A DNA stretch of 64,000 nt. Origin: Chryseosolibacter sp964532595. GTDB taxonomy: Bacteria > Bacteroidota > Bacteroidia > Cytophagales > Cyclobacteriaceae. Under the pieces are notes generated by a model, which ran no database searches, was not told the origin of the DNA, and saw nothing but the letters and a program-made list of their open reading frames with translations. The DNA is taken from assembly GCA_964532595.1 (NCBI GenBank), contig CAZHIQ010000010.1:27414-91413 (forward strand). The letters are read 5' to 3'. Made by a program: the position numbers and the translations under genes. How positions within the stretch are numbered: position 1 is the stretch's first letter; each line of letters starts with the position of its first letter. Shown here one piece after another: positions 32,421 to 43,400 of this stretch.

Positions 32421-34568
32421 ATGACATCCCTGACAAAAACTTCCCGCCGCAACTTCATCAAAATCGCCGCCGCCACAGGGGGCGGCTTGATGCTCGGCTT
32501 TCATTGGTCGGAGTCTTCCGCCGGTATCAAGGTGCTCAGTAGTCCTGCGGAGAACATCACCTTCAACAGCTATCTCCAGCTCTCACCCGACGGCATCATT
32601 ACGTTGTTTTCACCCAATCCCGAACTAGGTCAGAATGTCAAGACTTCCTTTCCCCTGATTGTGGCGGAGGAGCTCGACGCGGATTGGTCGCACGTCCGGG
32701 TTGTTCAGGCACCGCTCGACACCAAGCGGTTTGATCGCCAGGTCACGGGAGGCAGCGGGGCGATTCCGCATTCCTGGGAACGGCTGCGCAAAGCCGGAGC
32801 TACAGCCCGGCAAATGTTGCTTGAGGCCGCGGCGAAACGCTGGAAAGTTCCGGCGAGTACTCTTATCGCCGAAAACAGCACCGTGATCCACAAGAAAAGT
32901 GGTCGCAAGCTGTCTTACGGAGAGCTCGCCGCCGACGCAGCAAAGGTACCCGTGCCCTCGGATGTGCCCTTGAAGGATCCGTCGACATTCAAGCTCATCG
33001 GCAAACCCATAGCCAACATTGACAACCATGAGATGGTGACAGGCCAGCCTCTTTACGGGTTGGATTTCTACCGGGAAGGCATGCAGGTGGCGATGGTTCA
33101 ACGCCCTCCTTTTGGCAAGAAAATCAAGTCGATCGATGATTCGGACGTGCGAAAGGTGCCAGGCATCACCGATGTGGTGACGTTCGGAGAGAATATTGCA
33201 ATTGTCGGCAAGAGTACGTGGCCCGTCATGAAAGCACGCCGTGCACTAAAGGTGGAGTACGAACCCGACGGCGTCGTCGAGAGTACGGCTGATCATGACC
33301 GTGTTCTTAAAGAACTGCTCGACAGTCCTGAATCCACTGTTCGACGAAGCGATGGCGATGTTGCTTCCGCTTTCAGAAGCGCTGCGAAGGTAATCCGCAG
33401 TGAATATCAATGCCCGTTTCTCTCCCATGCTCCGTTGGAACCGATGAACTTCTTCGCGCATGTGCGCCCCGACGGAGTAGAACTGGTGGGACCGACTCAA
33501 ACACCCGAACGGGCACGCAACGCTACAGCTACACTACTGGGTATTTCACCGGAGAAAATAACCCTGGAGCTCACCCGTCTTGGTGGAGGCTTTGGTCGGC
33601 GGCTTCAAAGTGATTACGTACTCGACGCCGTACACGTATCCCGTCTTATCAAAGGGCCTGTTAAGGTGATGTGGACGCGGGAAGACGATCAGGCAGGCGG
33701 GCACTACCGTCCTGCAGTCCGCTACCGCTTTGAGGCCGCCCTCGACGACAAAGGCAACATGACGGGATATAAACTGCGCGGCGTGGGTATCAACGCTGGC
33801 AACAGCACGCGCGAACACAACTTCCCGTCAGGAGCCGTCGACAATCTGCTGATTGACTCCATCGACTATTCGTCTCCTATTACCACCGGGGCCTGGCGTG
33901 CGCCTATTACCAACTTCCTCGCGTTTGCGGAACAGTCTTTCCTCGACGAAGTGGCCCGGGCAGCAAACAAAGATCCGATAGCGTTTCGACTGGAGCTTCT
34001 TGAACGAGCCAAACGCAATCCCGTCGGGGAGATCCATTACGACATCGATCGCATGATTTCGGTGACAAAACTGGTTGCCGAAAAAGCAGGGTGGGGCAAA
34101 AAGTCAGGCGTATTCCAGGGCTTCAGTGTATACTTCTCGCACCGTTCGTATGTCGCGCAAATTGCCGAAGTTGAGATTAATAACAACAGCCCTGTGCTGA
34201 AGAAGATTTATGCAGCGGCCGATTGTGGAATTGTCGTCAATTTAAGCGGCGCACGTCAACAGGTGGTGGGAGGAATCGTCGATGGCTTTGGTCACGCGAT
34301 GTTTGGAAACCTGACGTTTCGCGATGGCCTGCCGGAGCAACGCAACTTTCACGACTACCGCCTTGTGCGCATGAAGGAGGTGCCCGCGGTGGAAGTGCAC
34401 TTTGTTGACAACGGCATTTCACCCACCGGATTAGGCGAGCCCGCCCTTCCTCCGACAGGGGGAGCGGTAGCCAACGCCTTTTTCGCCGCAACAGGGAAGC
34501 GGCTCCGCAATCAGCCCTTCATTCTTCAGGACGAAATGAAGGAATCAGGCTTCGGTGGAAAATTGTAA
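32421..34568 (+). CDS. Molybdopterin-binding large subunit of a xanthine dehydrogenase-family hydroxylase (IorB-like), Tat signal
   Basis: A 715-residue catalytic subunit. The Tat signal is TSRRNFIKIAAATGGGLM with arginines at 9-10, so the heterodimer is exported folded with its partner. The molybdopterin motif GGGFGRR lies near 389, and the catalytic glutamate is in GLGEPALPPTGG near 672. Shorter than XdhB-fused enzymes; typical for isoquinoline/aldehyde oxidoreductases. It hydroxylates an aldehyde or N-heterocycle of unknown identity. The final electron acceptor, often a cytochrome c, is not encoded nearby. Confidence 0.93.
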   Translation: MTSLTKTSRRNFIKIAAATGGGLMLGFHWSESSAGIKVLSSPAENITFNSYLQLSPDGIITLFSPNPELGQNVKTSFPLIVAEELDADWSHVRVVQAPLDTKRFDRQVTGGSGAIPHSWERLRKAGATARQMLLEAAAKRWKVPASTLIAENSTVIHKKSGRKLSYGELAADAAKVPVPSDVPLKDPSTFKLIGKPIANIDNHEMVTGQPLYGLDFYREGMQVAMVQRPPFGKKIKSIDDSDVRKVPGITDVVTFGENIAIVGKSTWPVMKARRALKVEYEPDGVVESTADHDRVLKELLDSPESTVRRSDGDVASAFRSAAKVIRSEYQCPFLSHAPLEPMNFFAHVRPDGVELVGPTQTPERARNATATLLGISPEKITLELTRLGGGFGRRLQSDYVLDAVHVSRLIKGPVKVMWTREDDQAGGHYRPAVRYRFEAALDDKGNMTGYKLRGVGINAGNSTREHNFPSGAVDNLLIDSIDYSSPITTGAWRAPITNFLAFAEQSFLDEVARAANKDPIAFRLELLERAKRNPVGEIHYDIDRMISVTKLVAEKAGWGKKSGVFQGFSVYFSHRSYVAQIAEVEINNNSPVLKKIYAAADCGIVVNLSGARQQVVGGIVDGFGHAMFGNLTFRDGLPEQRNFHDYRLVRMKEVPAVEVHFVDNGISPTGLGEPALPPTGGAVANAFFAATGKRLRNQPFILQDEMKESGFGGKL

Positions 34569-34615
34569 TATCTTCGTGGTCAGCTGCGCAGTTGTTGCTG
34601 TTTTGACTGACCGCT

Positions 34616-35842
34616 ATGAAGACTGAAACCCTTGCGACCTCACCCTCTCAGGTAACTGATCGTTTAAGTCCGGAACGTATCAATACGATTGATATTCTCC
34701 GGGCTATTACGATGGTAACCATGGTGTTCGTTAACGATCTCTGGTCACTCACCAATATCCCGCAATGGTTGTTACACGTCGATGTAAATGTCGACGGGAT
34801 GGGATTGTCGGATGTCATTTTCCCCGCCTTCCTGTTCATTGTTGGATTATCCATTCCCTATGCGCTGAAGAACCGACGCCGAAAAGGTGATTCCACCGCT
34901 CAACTGTTGGGGCATGTCGTATGGCGGAGTGTCGCCTTACTCGTTATGGGCGTATGGTTGGTCAACGGAGAAGGCATCAACGCTGAGGCTACTGGCATTC
35001 CGCGTTGGGTATGGGGCCCCGTTGTCTGTACGTGTTTTATCATGATCTGGCACCAATACGACGCAAGTCGCCATCGCCTCCTGGCTCCGGGTTTGCGAGC
35101 GCTGGCCATTGTCATCTTGCTGGTACTGGCTTGGATATACCGCGGCGGCCCTGATGACGCCCTGCGCACCTTCGGTCCGCGTTGGTGGGGGATTCTCGGA
35201 CTAATCGGATGGGCATATCTTGCGAGTGCGACTATCGCGGTATTTGCCCGAAACCGAATACCCGTAATCTTTGGCTTCTGGCTTTTCTTTTGCCTGCTTA
35301 GCATTATGCATCATGCGGGCATGATACCTTCCTTCCTGAACTTCATTCCTCCCGCCATCCGCGGTGGAACATTAACCGCCCTTGCCCTTGGCGGTGTGCT
35401 CACCGCCTTGGTCTTTGAACATTATCGTCAACTCGGCAAAAACAAAACGTTAACGCTTGTACTTGCGTGCGCTGCCATTGCACTCTTCGGTCTCTCGGTT
35501 ATTTTGCGGCCCTATTGGGGAATTTCCAAGCAGTACGAAACACCTTCATGGCTCTTCGTGTGTAGCGCCATCACCATTGCGGCATTCCTTGTCCTTTATT
35601 GGATCGTTGACATCGGGGGGAAAGCCCACTGGTTCCGATGGGCTAAGCCCGCGGGCGTGGCCACCCTGTTGTGCTACCTGATGCCCCATTACGGCTATTT
35701 CATCAAGCAGCTATCGGGCATCCCTCTTCCCGACGTTATGCTGTCGGGCGCGTTAGGCCTTATGAAGTCGTTCCTGTTCGCACTTCTTTGTGTATGGTTC
35801 ACCGGACTACTCCTACGGGCGGGGATAAGAATGCGGCTATAA
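34616..35842 (+). CDS. DUF5009 / heparan-alpha-glucosaminide N-acetyltransferase-like membrane protein
   Basis: A 408-residue protein with about ten membrane helices. INTIDILRAITMVTMVFVND and SDVIFPAFLFIVGLSIPYAL are typical of the NagX/HGSNAT-like group, whose members acetylate terminal glucosamines across a membrane. The expected conserved histidine region may be WLLHVDVNVDGMGLSD. The acceptor is unknown. It follows the hydroxylase genes by 47 bases on the same strand but has no obvious functional link to them. It ends two bases from the convergent surface-protein gene. Confidence 0.88.
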   Translation: MKTETLATSPSQVTDRLSPERINTIDILRAITMVTMVFVNDLWSLTNIPQWLLHVDVNVDGMGLSDVIFPAFLFIVGLSIPYALKNRRRKGDSTAQLLGHVVWRSVALLVMGVWLVNGEGINAEATGIPRWVWGPVVCTCFIMIWHQYDASRHRLLAPGLRALAIVILLVLAWIYRGGPDDALRTFGPRWWGILGLIGWAYLASATIAVFARNRIPVIFGFWLFFCLLSIMHHAGMIPSFLNFIPPAIRGGTLTALALGGVLTALVFEHYRQLGKNKTLTLVLACAAIALFGLSVILRPYWGISKQYETPSWLFVCSAITIAAFLVLYWIVDIGGKAHWFRWAKPAGVATLLCYLMPHYGYFIKQLSGIPLPDVMLSGALGLMKSFLFALLCVWFTGLLLRAGIRMRL

Positions 35843-35844
35843 AC

Positions 35845-38800
35845 CTATTCCTTCACCAGCTTCCACGCCGCCTGCTGGCCGCCGGAGGTTACGATCCGGA
35901 TTATATAGGTGCCTGCGGGGAAAGACCGCAAGTCGATTTCGGAATTTTGCAACGGGTAAGCCAAGTTCAGGACTTCCCGCCCCATTGCGTCAACCATCAG
36001 AAGTCGAGCTTCTTCTGCAAGCTCCGACTCGACGATAAGTACATCGCGGACCGGGTTCGGAAAGAACCTCAGTGAAACTTCCCAAGGGGAATCCACCCCC
36101 GTGATCGGCGAAATGGTCCACGCCCGCGAAGTAGATACACATCCGTCAAGATCGGTAACTTCAACGTAATAGCTGCCTGCAGCCTCCGGAATGTGTACCT
36201 GTGTGGTTCCCCCGGGCACGGCCATCCCGTCGAGATACCATTGATATGAGGTTGCCGGATGAGGGAAGGCATACAAGACACCGGAGAAATCGTCTTCTTC
36301 GATGTAAGGGTAGGGGACGCACACGGTGACGGGTTCCGTCTCCATTACGCAGCCATCGTCGCTGGTGACTACTACCGAATACTCACCCGACTGCTGTGCA
36401 GTCAACCGACGTCCTACGCCTCCTTCCACCGGAAGGCCGTAATAATACCACGCATAAGACGATGCCGCGGGGGTGACTTCCAGAACATCCTGGTCCCGCC
36501 TGATCTGGACAAGAGGCACACACATGGGTAAAGGCTCGGAGGTAGCCTCGCATCCATCCTGGTTGACAACTTCGACGTGATAGACACCATCCTGGTTAAC
36601 CCTTACACTTTGCAGGTTTGCTCCTGCAATAGGCGATCCGTTGCGATACCACTGAATATTACCGAAGAGAGCAATGGAGAGGAACGCCTCATTTCTCTCA
36701 ATTACCGGTTTGGGATTTGGTTTCAGGTTCAGCGTAACTGCGGCGGATGTATCGCGGCATGCAGCAACTTCCGCGATCACCCGATAGCTACCCGCAGCAA
36801 GTGCCTCATATTCCGGGCCGCTGGCCCCGGCGATGGTGAGACCGTTATGCATCCACCGATAGTTGTAGCCAGGACCCGAGCCCGCACGCAGGAGTAGCGC
36901 ACTTCCCTCGCACACGCTGGTTTGTCCGCCATCGGCCGACAGCGTAGCAACGGGATAAGCGACAGTCTCTACAACAAGCGGTGCGGAGACGTTGCTACAC
37001 AGATTGCTATTGGTTACTCTGACCTGATAAGAGCCTTCCATTGAAGCCTCCAGAGATCGCTGCGCTTGGCCACCTACAACCACTCCATTACGCAGCCATT
37101 GGTAAGTGAGTGCGTTTCCTGCGTTGGCCAGCAGTATTGCGCTTCCTCCTTCACAAAACGTCAGTGGATCATTCGTCGTGAGCAGGGCAGGAGGCAGCAG
37201 GTTCACCTGAACGAACGTCGCCGGTGAGGTGTCGGTACATCCGTGCACATTAGCCACACGAAGGCTGTAATTCCCTGTCTCGCCAACAGACAAGGAAGGT
37301 TCTGTCCCGTCGGTGATCAACTGCCCATTTCGCAGCCATTGATACTGGTAGTCTGGTTCCTCCCTTGCCAGCAATGCATACCCGTCTCCCTCGCAAATGC
37401 TCGCAGGAGTGGGATTGAGAATTTCCGCGTCGGGAAGTTCATTTACAGTCAAATCGAAAGTCTCCGAAAAAGCCTCACACAGCGTATTATTGGCTCGCAC
37501 CTGGTATGTGCCGGCCTCGTTCACGTCAAGAGTGTTTTCGGTAGCCGAGGGCAACGGCGATCCGTTACGGAACCACTGGTACGTTTGGCCAATTACGAAG
37601 GGAGAAACGAACCGAATGCTCTCGCCCTCGCAAATGCTACTGGGCAGTACGTTATCGTTTAGATTTACCACCGGAGAAAGCTGTACAATGACGGTGTCAG
37701 CGAGCGTCGTCGTGGCACACCCTATAGAGTTAGTCACGACCGCGTGGTATATCCCCGACTCCGTTATGGTTAGCGAAGCTGTAGTGGCATCGGCTATGGT
37801 CACATTATCGCGTTTCCATTGCCACACCATCCCCGGTTGGGAGTCGTCGGCGTGCAGTTGCATCCCGTCGCCACTACAGAAGGTATAGACGCCGGGCGGA
37901 GGCGTGAGCACGTCGGACGGATAAGCGTGGAAGCGCAGGGCGAAGGTATCCGATTCGATAGAACACCCTATGGCATCTTCAATTCTCAGATGATAGTCGC
38001 CATCGGTCGTGATCTTTACGTCGCGGGATGTTAATGCTGTAGGCGCGCCGTCGCGATACCACATGAAGGTGTACGACCCTACGGGGCCGGTCAGCCTTAC
38101 CGTATCCCCTTCACAGCGCTCCAGCGGATCGTTGGTGATCACCTGGGAGTCGGGTAGCGGATTAAGGATCAGCAAGGCCGGCGGTGTAAACTTTGTACAT
38201 CCTTCTCCGGTTACTTCTGCGCGGTAATAGCCCGCCTCCGTTGCTTCAACATCCGCCATGGTAGCGCCGGTGATGGGGCTTTCCTCATGATACCATTGGT
38301 ACGAATAGGAAGGGTTGTTCAGCGCTGACAGGATGGCGACATCCCGATCGCATATATAGGTTGTATCTGCTGAAATGCGGTCGGCCCTAAGGGCGGGACA
38401 GATGTCGACACGTGCGGTGAAGCTGTTCGGAACTGTGCTATGAAGTTCGTCGCCGGCAACGCGAAGGTAATTGCTGTAATAACCGGAAACATAGATACGG
38501 TCATCAGCGCTGGCGGCCACCGACGACAGGGTGTCATAGCCGGAACCTCCTAAAGTCTGAACCCAGGACTCATTGCCCGCGGCATCGAGGCGGAGAAGGA
38601 AGGCACTTACATCACCGCCGCCTGCGGCGGAGGAAGAGGGCAGGCTCACAGAAGCCCCTCTGAAGACCCCGCCGGCCAGGACATCACCGGAAGGACTGAT
38701 ACTTATACCTGTGCCCGTCAGGGGTACCGTTGCGCCTGCCGTGATGGGGACAAACCATTGCAACGTCGCATTGGCATCAACGTCATGGCTACTGACAAAC

Positions 38801-39807
38801 GCGCGCGTGCCTGCTGCGGTAAAAAGGGTATCTTCTCCTACGGCAGTGATCCCCTCCGAACGTCCGGTCAGGTAGAGTCGATCGTGAGGCCGATGAAACG
38901 CCAGCGCTTCTATCTTCGGAGTATTCGTGATAATGGTGTTCAACAGCGTTCCTGCGGCATCATAGAGACAGATGACACCCGCCTCAATGGTCCCGTCAGG
39001 TCCCGGGGGGGGCGTCGGCGTCCCCGCGATAGCTACCGTATCGCGGAAGCTGCTGAATACCCAGATGCTGTCACCGTGTGCCGTGATGGCTTTTCCACGC
39101 GACTGCCCGTTGGGATTGATCTCCCGGAAAAAGTCCGTCCAGCGGTGGCTGCCATCAAAATCAAACGACGCGACGAAGGAGGCTTCGCGCCCCGTGCTGT
39201 CTGTTACGGCACCGATCTGAAAATCGTCACGTACTGAACCCGTAACATAGATCGCGTCTTTCGTCGTCACAATCTTACGCGCAGCGGTTTCAGACTCTGC
39301 GTCGGCTACGTCTGACTGAACCCATTCGACCGCGCCGTCAGTCCCCCTTACCTTTGCTATAAAATACTCAGTAGTGCCATCGGGATTGCTCAGGGTTTCG
39401 GCAACCAGATCAAGCGATCCGGTAAATGCGCCCACCACATAGGCATCACCATTAAGGTCGACCGCGACATCACTGACGAAAAGCCTGTTGCCGGGACTTC
39501 CCGCAAACTGTACCACCCATAGAAGGTTTCCCTGATCGTCGCGTTTTGCAATGAATCCGTCTGTCTGCGTCTCGGTTGGCGCAGGCGGTGTGATTTCGCC
39601 GCATGCGTTATTGGATAAGGTTGTTCCATCAAAGGAGGTGACACACGTGAACACCCCTACGGTGAAGACGTTACCATCAGCATCGGGTGCTACACCGTTT
39701 GAAAAACTAAAGGCTCTGGTCTTCGCTGTTCGCACCCACTGCGCTTGCACAGCAGTCACCATTAAGAGTAGTGTCACTAACAGACAAAATGCTCGAGGAG
39801 AATACAT
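35845..39807 (-). CDS. Large secreted protein with beta-propeller and ten Ig-like repeats, T9SS type A C-terminal domain
   Basis: A 1320-residue protein. The ATG used gives MYSPRAFCLLVTLLLMVTAV, a signal peptide; one codon upstream is only a TTG. Residues 20-470 are SBBP-type repeats (GDAYVVGAFTGS, DRIYVSGYYSNY), probably a propeller. About ten Ig-like repeats follow, each with a tryptophan in YQWxRNG (YQWFRNG, YQWLRNG, YRWMHNG) and a G-x-Y strand near its end. Residues 1240-1320 form a type A sorting domain (FFPNPVRDVLIVE, GTYIIRIVTSGG, WKLVKE). It is predicted to cross the outer membrane by type IX secretion and be attached to the surface or released. Adhesion is likely but not shown. Confidence 0.92.
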   Translation of the reverse strand: MYSPRAFCLLVTLLLMVTAVQAQWVRTAKTRAFSFSNGVAPDADGNVFTVGVFTCVTSFDGTTLSNNACGEITPPAPTETQTDGFIAKRDDQGNLLWVVQFAGSPGNRLFVSDVAVDLNGDAYVVGAFTGSLDLVAETLSNPDGTTEYFIAKVRGTDGAVEWVQSDVADAESETAARKIVTTKDAIYVTGSVRDDFQIGAVTDSTGREASFVASFDFDGSHRWTDFFREINPNGQSRGKAITAHGDSIWVFSSFRDTVAIAGTPTPPPGPDGTIEAGVICLYDAAGTLLNTIITNTPKIEALAFHRPHDRLYLTGRSEGITAVGEDTLFTAAGTRAFVSSHDVDANATLQWFVPITAGATVPLTGTGISISPSGDVLAGGVFRGASVSLPSSSAAGGGDVSAFLLRLDAAGNESWVQTLGGSGYDTLSSVAASADDRIYVSGYYSNYLRVAGDELHSTVPNSFTARVDICPALRADRISADTTYICDRDVAILSALNNPSYSYQWYHEESPITGATMADVEATEAGYYRAEVTGEGCTKFTPPALLILNPLPDSQVITNDPLERCEGDTVRLTGPVGSYTFMWYRDGAPTALTSRDVKITTDGDYHLRIEDAIGCSIESDTFALRFHAYPSDVLTPPPGVYTFCSGDGMQLHADDSQPGMVWQWKRDNVTIADATTASLTITESGIYHAVVTNSIGCATTTLADTVIVQLSPVVNLNDNVLPSSICEGESIRFVSPFVIGQTYQWFRNGSPLPSATENTLDVNEAGTYQVRANNTLCEAFSETFDLTVNELPDAEILNPTPASICEGDGYALLAREEPDYQYQWLRNGQLITDGTEPSLSVGETGNYSLRVANVHGCTDTSPATFVQVNLLPPALLTTNDPLTFCEGGSAILLANAGNALTYQWLRNGVVVGGQAQRSLEASMEGSYQVRVTNSNLCSNVSAPLVVETVAYPVATLSADGGQTSVCEGSALLLRAGSGPGYNYRWMHNGLTIAGASGPEYEALAAGSYRVIAEVAACRDTSAAVTLNLKPNPKPVIERNEAFLSIALFGNIQWYRNGSPIAGANLQSVRVNQDGVYHVEVVNQDGCEATSEPLPMCVPLVQIRRDQDVLEVTPAASSYAWYYYGLPVEGGVGRRLTAQQSGEYSVVVTSDDGCVMETEPVTVCVPYPYIEEDDFSGVLYAFPHPATSYQWYLDGMAVPGGTTQVHIPEAAGSYYVEVTDLDGCVSTSRAWTISPITGVDSPWEVSLRFFPNPVRDVLIVESELAEEARLLMVDAMGREVLNLAYPLQNSEIDLRSFPAGTYIIRIVTSGGQQAAWKLVKE

Positions 39808-39837
39808 CAATCAACAGGTATCTTCTGGTCAGGTTCT

Positions 39838-39845
39838 CAAAAGTA
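39838..39845 (-). promoter_or_regulatory. -7 box of the Ig-repeat protein gene
   Basis: On the minus strand TACTTTTG fits TAnnTTTG exactly and lies 31 bases before the start codon. The -33 element is unclear. Confidence 0.45.
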
Positions 39846-39866
39846 GTACATGGAAAAGAAAGATAC

Positions 39867-39897
39867 TTGTCAGAACGCCATAATAGTGGTAATTTTC
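39867..39897 (+). promoter_or_regulatory. Candidate promoter of the SprB/SprF operon
   Basis: TTG at 39867-39869, a 20-base spacer and TAATTTTC at 39890-39897 (seven of eight for TAnnTTTG) lie 20 bases before the first start codon. Together with the divergent -7 box this makes a back-to-back promoter pair. Confidence 0.45.
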
Positions 39898-39916
39898 CGC
39901 GCCTAACCAAAACTGA

Positions 39917-40432
39917 ATGATAAGACTACTCCTGCTAGCGACTGCGTTGCTAGGTGTCAACACGGCATTCGCACAATTAAGCGATGGTGAAGGCCACATG
40001 ATAACGCTCCCCGGAAAACAATTCAGCTGTTTTCTTCCTCAACACTTCGAAGTACAGGAGAATCCCCCCGGCGTGATTCACAAAGTCAGCGGAACGTTTG
40101 TCATCGTTGTAAAAATGCCCTCACAGCCTCAACAGCAACAACAGCGCATGACTGCGCAAGGGGGCCTACCGCGGAGTTTCTTTGAAGATCCGCGTTATGA
40201 AATCACAGACTTCAGGGAAGAGTCCGCTGTGAGTCGTCAAAGTCATTCACAATCGTCGGACAAGACCTATTGGATGGAGTATTCACTTCAGGGTCATTCA
40301 TTCGGGCGCTATACAACGCTCAAAGTGCATGGCCAGGACCAGTACCTGATTATTGGGAACTATCCCGTAGTGTTCCAGGATCAGGTTTTGGAAGAGGTCA
40401 AAAAGATCATGAACAGTTTTGTGATCCATTAG
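39917..40432 (+). CDS. Secreted protein of unknown function, first gene of the SprB/SprF operon
   Basis: A 171-residue protein with a signal peptide (MIRLLLLATALLGVNTAFAQ). A glutamine-rich stretch (PQQQQQR, about 70-77) interrupts an otherwise mixed alpha/beta sequence. The C-terminal 50 residues (YTTLKVHGQDQYLIIGNYP) end in an amphipathic helix, recalling small outer-membrane-associated domains that bind ligands, but I recognise no family. It is one base upstream of a type B secretion substrate, so it is part of the operon; a chaperone or accessory role in secretion is possible (inference). Confidence 0.8.
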   Translation: MIRLLLLATALLGVNTAFAQLSDGEGHMITLPGKQFSCFLPQHFEVQENPPGVIHKVSGTFVIVVKMPSQPQQQQQRMTAQGGLPRSFFEDPRYEITDFREESAVSRQSHSQSSDKTYWMEYSLQGHSFGRYTTLKVHGQDQYLIIGNYPVVFQDQVLEEVKKIMNSFVIH

Positions 40433-40433
40433 G

Positions 40434-43400
40434 ATGAAGTACATCTGGATATTCGCGTTGCTTACCGTCGGACCTTGGGCAATCGCTCAGAAGACAGTTC
40501 AACAGTATCCGGTATTTCAGACAACCGGGCAGTCGATGTGGGGAGGGGGCAGTGCACCGGGGCTCAACATGAACTTTCAGATCTTCCCCCAGTACAAGGT
40601 AGAGGTTCCCTTCAATACCGAGTCATTCACCAAATTTCGATTCTCCGGGCTGGACTTTGGGGCAGTGCTCGATGGACACGTTGCCTTTGGCGTAGGCCCG
40701 TTTGAATTTGATATCTCGGGATTCACGGCAGGATCGATCGATGTCGACTATCCGGCGATGGTGAACATGGAAGTGCCCGATGACAATACGTTCAATCCTG
40801 GCGAAACGGTTGTCATTCGTTCCGGCTTCCAGGCGCTGCCTGGTGCAACCCTTAAGACAGAGTACCCCAGTGCAGACGAGGGTAAGATCGGACTCTATAT
40901 GGGAATGCTCTTCGACGCTAGCTTTGGTTTTCGCGCCTGCTTTGCGGGATGCACGCCGCGTGTCTCGATTGTCCCTCCTCCGGGTATTCCAATGCCCAGT
41001 CCCCTCTATGACGAACCCTTCACCTTCTTCGAGATGAGCAAGACGGGGCTGACCATCGTTTGTAACAATCAGTTGAATTCTCCACCCGAAAACCCGATCC
41101 AATGTTTCTTTCCCTCCGGCTTTGACGAGGACGAAACTCCGGAGTGGACGATCAGCAATGGCGCCTTTTCGGGCACTCTGAAGTTTCCCGATGTGGAGAC
41201 TACATCGTCTCTTAATGGGATCAATCTCTCGGCCTCGGGCAGTGATCCCTATGTTATTCCCTCGGTAAACATTATAGAGTTACTGGGCTACATTCCGCCG
41301 ATCAAGCCCGCGATGCAGGTGATCCAAGGGTCGTTCACCCAAAACATCTTCCCGGATGCGACTGGGACGATGCGGGGCATCACGATCGAATGGGCACTTG
41401 TCTCGATCGATTTCAATATACCCATCAGCCAGAGCCAGGAGTTTCATTTTCGGCCGACCATCTACACTACGCTGACGTTCCCGGACACCGTCGACTATGT
41501 CATTCACAGCCGAAAATCGGGGAACATTCCGGGTCGTGGCGTGAAATTCGAATACGAAGCAGGCGATTCTATCAGTGTGCGTTTTCCCTGCCACTACGAC
41601 TTCATGGATGTCTACGCCCAACACCGCATACGGAATCGGTTCTCCAATAAGACATTCGACAACATCGCGCTTGAGCTCGACTTCGCGGTATTTGATTTCG
41701 CCCTTATCATCGACCCCTATATCATCATTCCCCGCGTTTGTATTCCTATCCCTTTTGCCAGCAACATCTGTATAGGCCCCGTCGGATTTCCCGGTGCCAC
41801 AGTAGATCCTCCGCCGCTGGTTGATCCGGCCCCCATTACACTCGTGAGCCAGGACTTTCCGCCCTACTTTGAAGATGAATGGGAACTCGGTGGATTCAAT
41901 GTTGTTGACGTCCCGCAACCTTTTCGTCTCTATCCGCGGAAGCGTCAAACACAATTCGCGGTAGAACACATCTCTTGTCATGGCGATAGCACGGGAACGA
42001 TCGTCACCACGATTCCCGACGCAGTCGAGCCCCTGAAGTACGAATGGTCTTTTGGAAGCACCGACCCGAACCCTGTAGACGTGCCCGCAGGCCGACATTA
42101 TGTCAAAGTCACGGATGCCAATGGGTGTGAGTTTATCGAGACCGTAGAAATTCTCCAGCCTCCAGCGATCGACCTCCAACTCGATGCAGGTACGATTGCG
42201 TGTGCCGGGGGGGATACGGAAATTGAAGTCACCGGCACAGGCGGTACCGGCGCCCTAACCTACACGTGGTCTACGGGTGAAATCACACCTTTCGTCTCAG
42301 GAAAAACAGCTGGGACTTATGAAGTCACCGCTACCGATGGAATGGGCTGTAGCGCAACAACATCACTTACCCTTGAAGATCCTCTTCCGCTGGAGCTCGG
42401 TATCGCCAAAGCCGTTGATCCGTCGTGTGCAGGCGCTGATGATGGTTCAATCGAAATATTTGTCCAGGGAGGTACAGCTCCTTATCGATATGAATGGTCG
42501 AATGGCTCCTCTCTGCGTGATCAGCAGTTTCTGGAGGGTGACACCTATAGCATAGAAGTAACCGATGCCAATGGATGTACCGCTACCGATGCTGTAACAC
42601 TGGTTGAACCCACCGAGCTGGAAGCTACACTGAGTAAGTTGTCGGATGTGAGTTGCTTTGGTCTGAACGATGGATCCCTTCAGGTCGCGGTTGATGGTGG
42701 AACGCCTCCCTACCAATATCGATGGTACGACAGCCTCGTCACCTTGAGTGAAACCGGTGCTACCATTGCTCACCTGCAGCGAGGAAATTACGCCGTAGAA
42801 GTCACTGATAGTCGTGGTTGCCGTGTGGTCCGCAAGGGCCAAGTGACGGAGCCTCAGAGCCCCTTACATGCCGATATCAAGGCGATGATCGGAAATTGCT
42901 TCAATACCAGTTCCGGTTCGCTAGACCTGACCGTTCAGGGAGGAACGCCTCCGTACACATACCAATGGTCGAACGGACAAACCGTCGAAGACCTCAGTTT
43001 TGTCCCTGCGGGTACCTATACCGTTACCGTGACTGATGCACAGGGATGCGTTTACTCCAACAAAGCACGCCTCACCGACCCGCAACCCGTTCGTGTTCAT
43101 ATTTCCCGGGAAGATGTCAGTTGCATGGAACAAGCGGACGGCCAGCTGACCATTACTTCGATACAGGGTGGAGTTCCTCCCTATACCGTGCAGTGGTCGA
43201 CGGGCGAATCGACGGAGACTATCAGTGATCTTCCTGTAGGAACATATTCCGTAACGGTAATGGATGCCGTAGGATGCCAGGTAACGGAAAGCAGGGAGAT
43301 CCGCGGAAACGAAGCTGATTGTCTGTTTATCCCCAATGCATTTTCGCCCAACGGCGATGGGACTAACGATGAATGGAACATTCGCAACCTCGATTTGTAT

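Noticed and set aside
41280..42179. Minus-strand frame of 299 codons opposite the first SprB-repeat gene
   Set aside because: The plus strand carries an intact secreted protein; the antisense translation is rich in R/D/G and resembles nothing.
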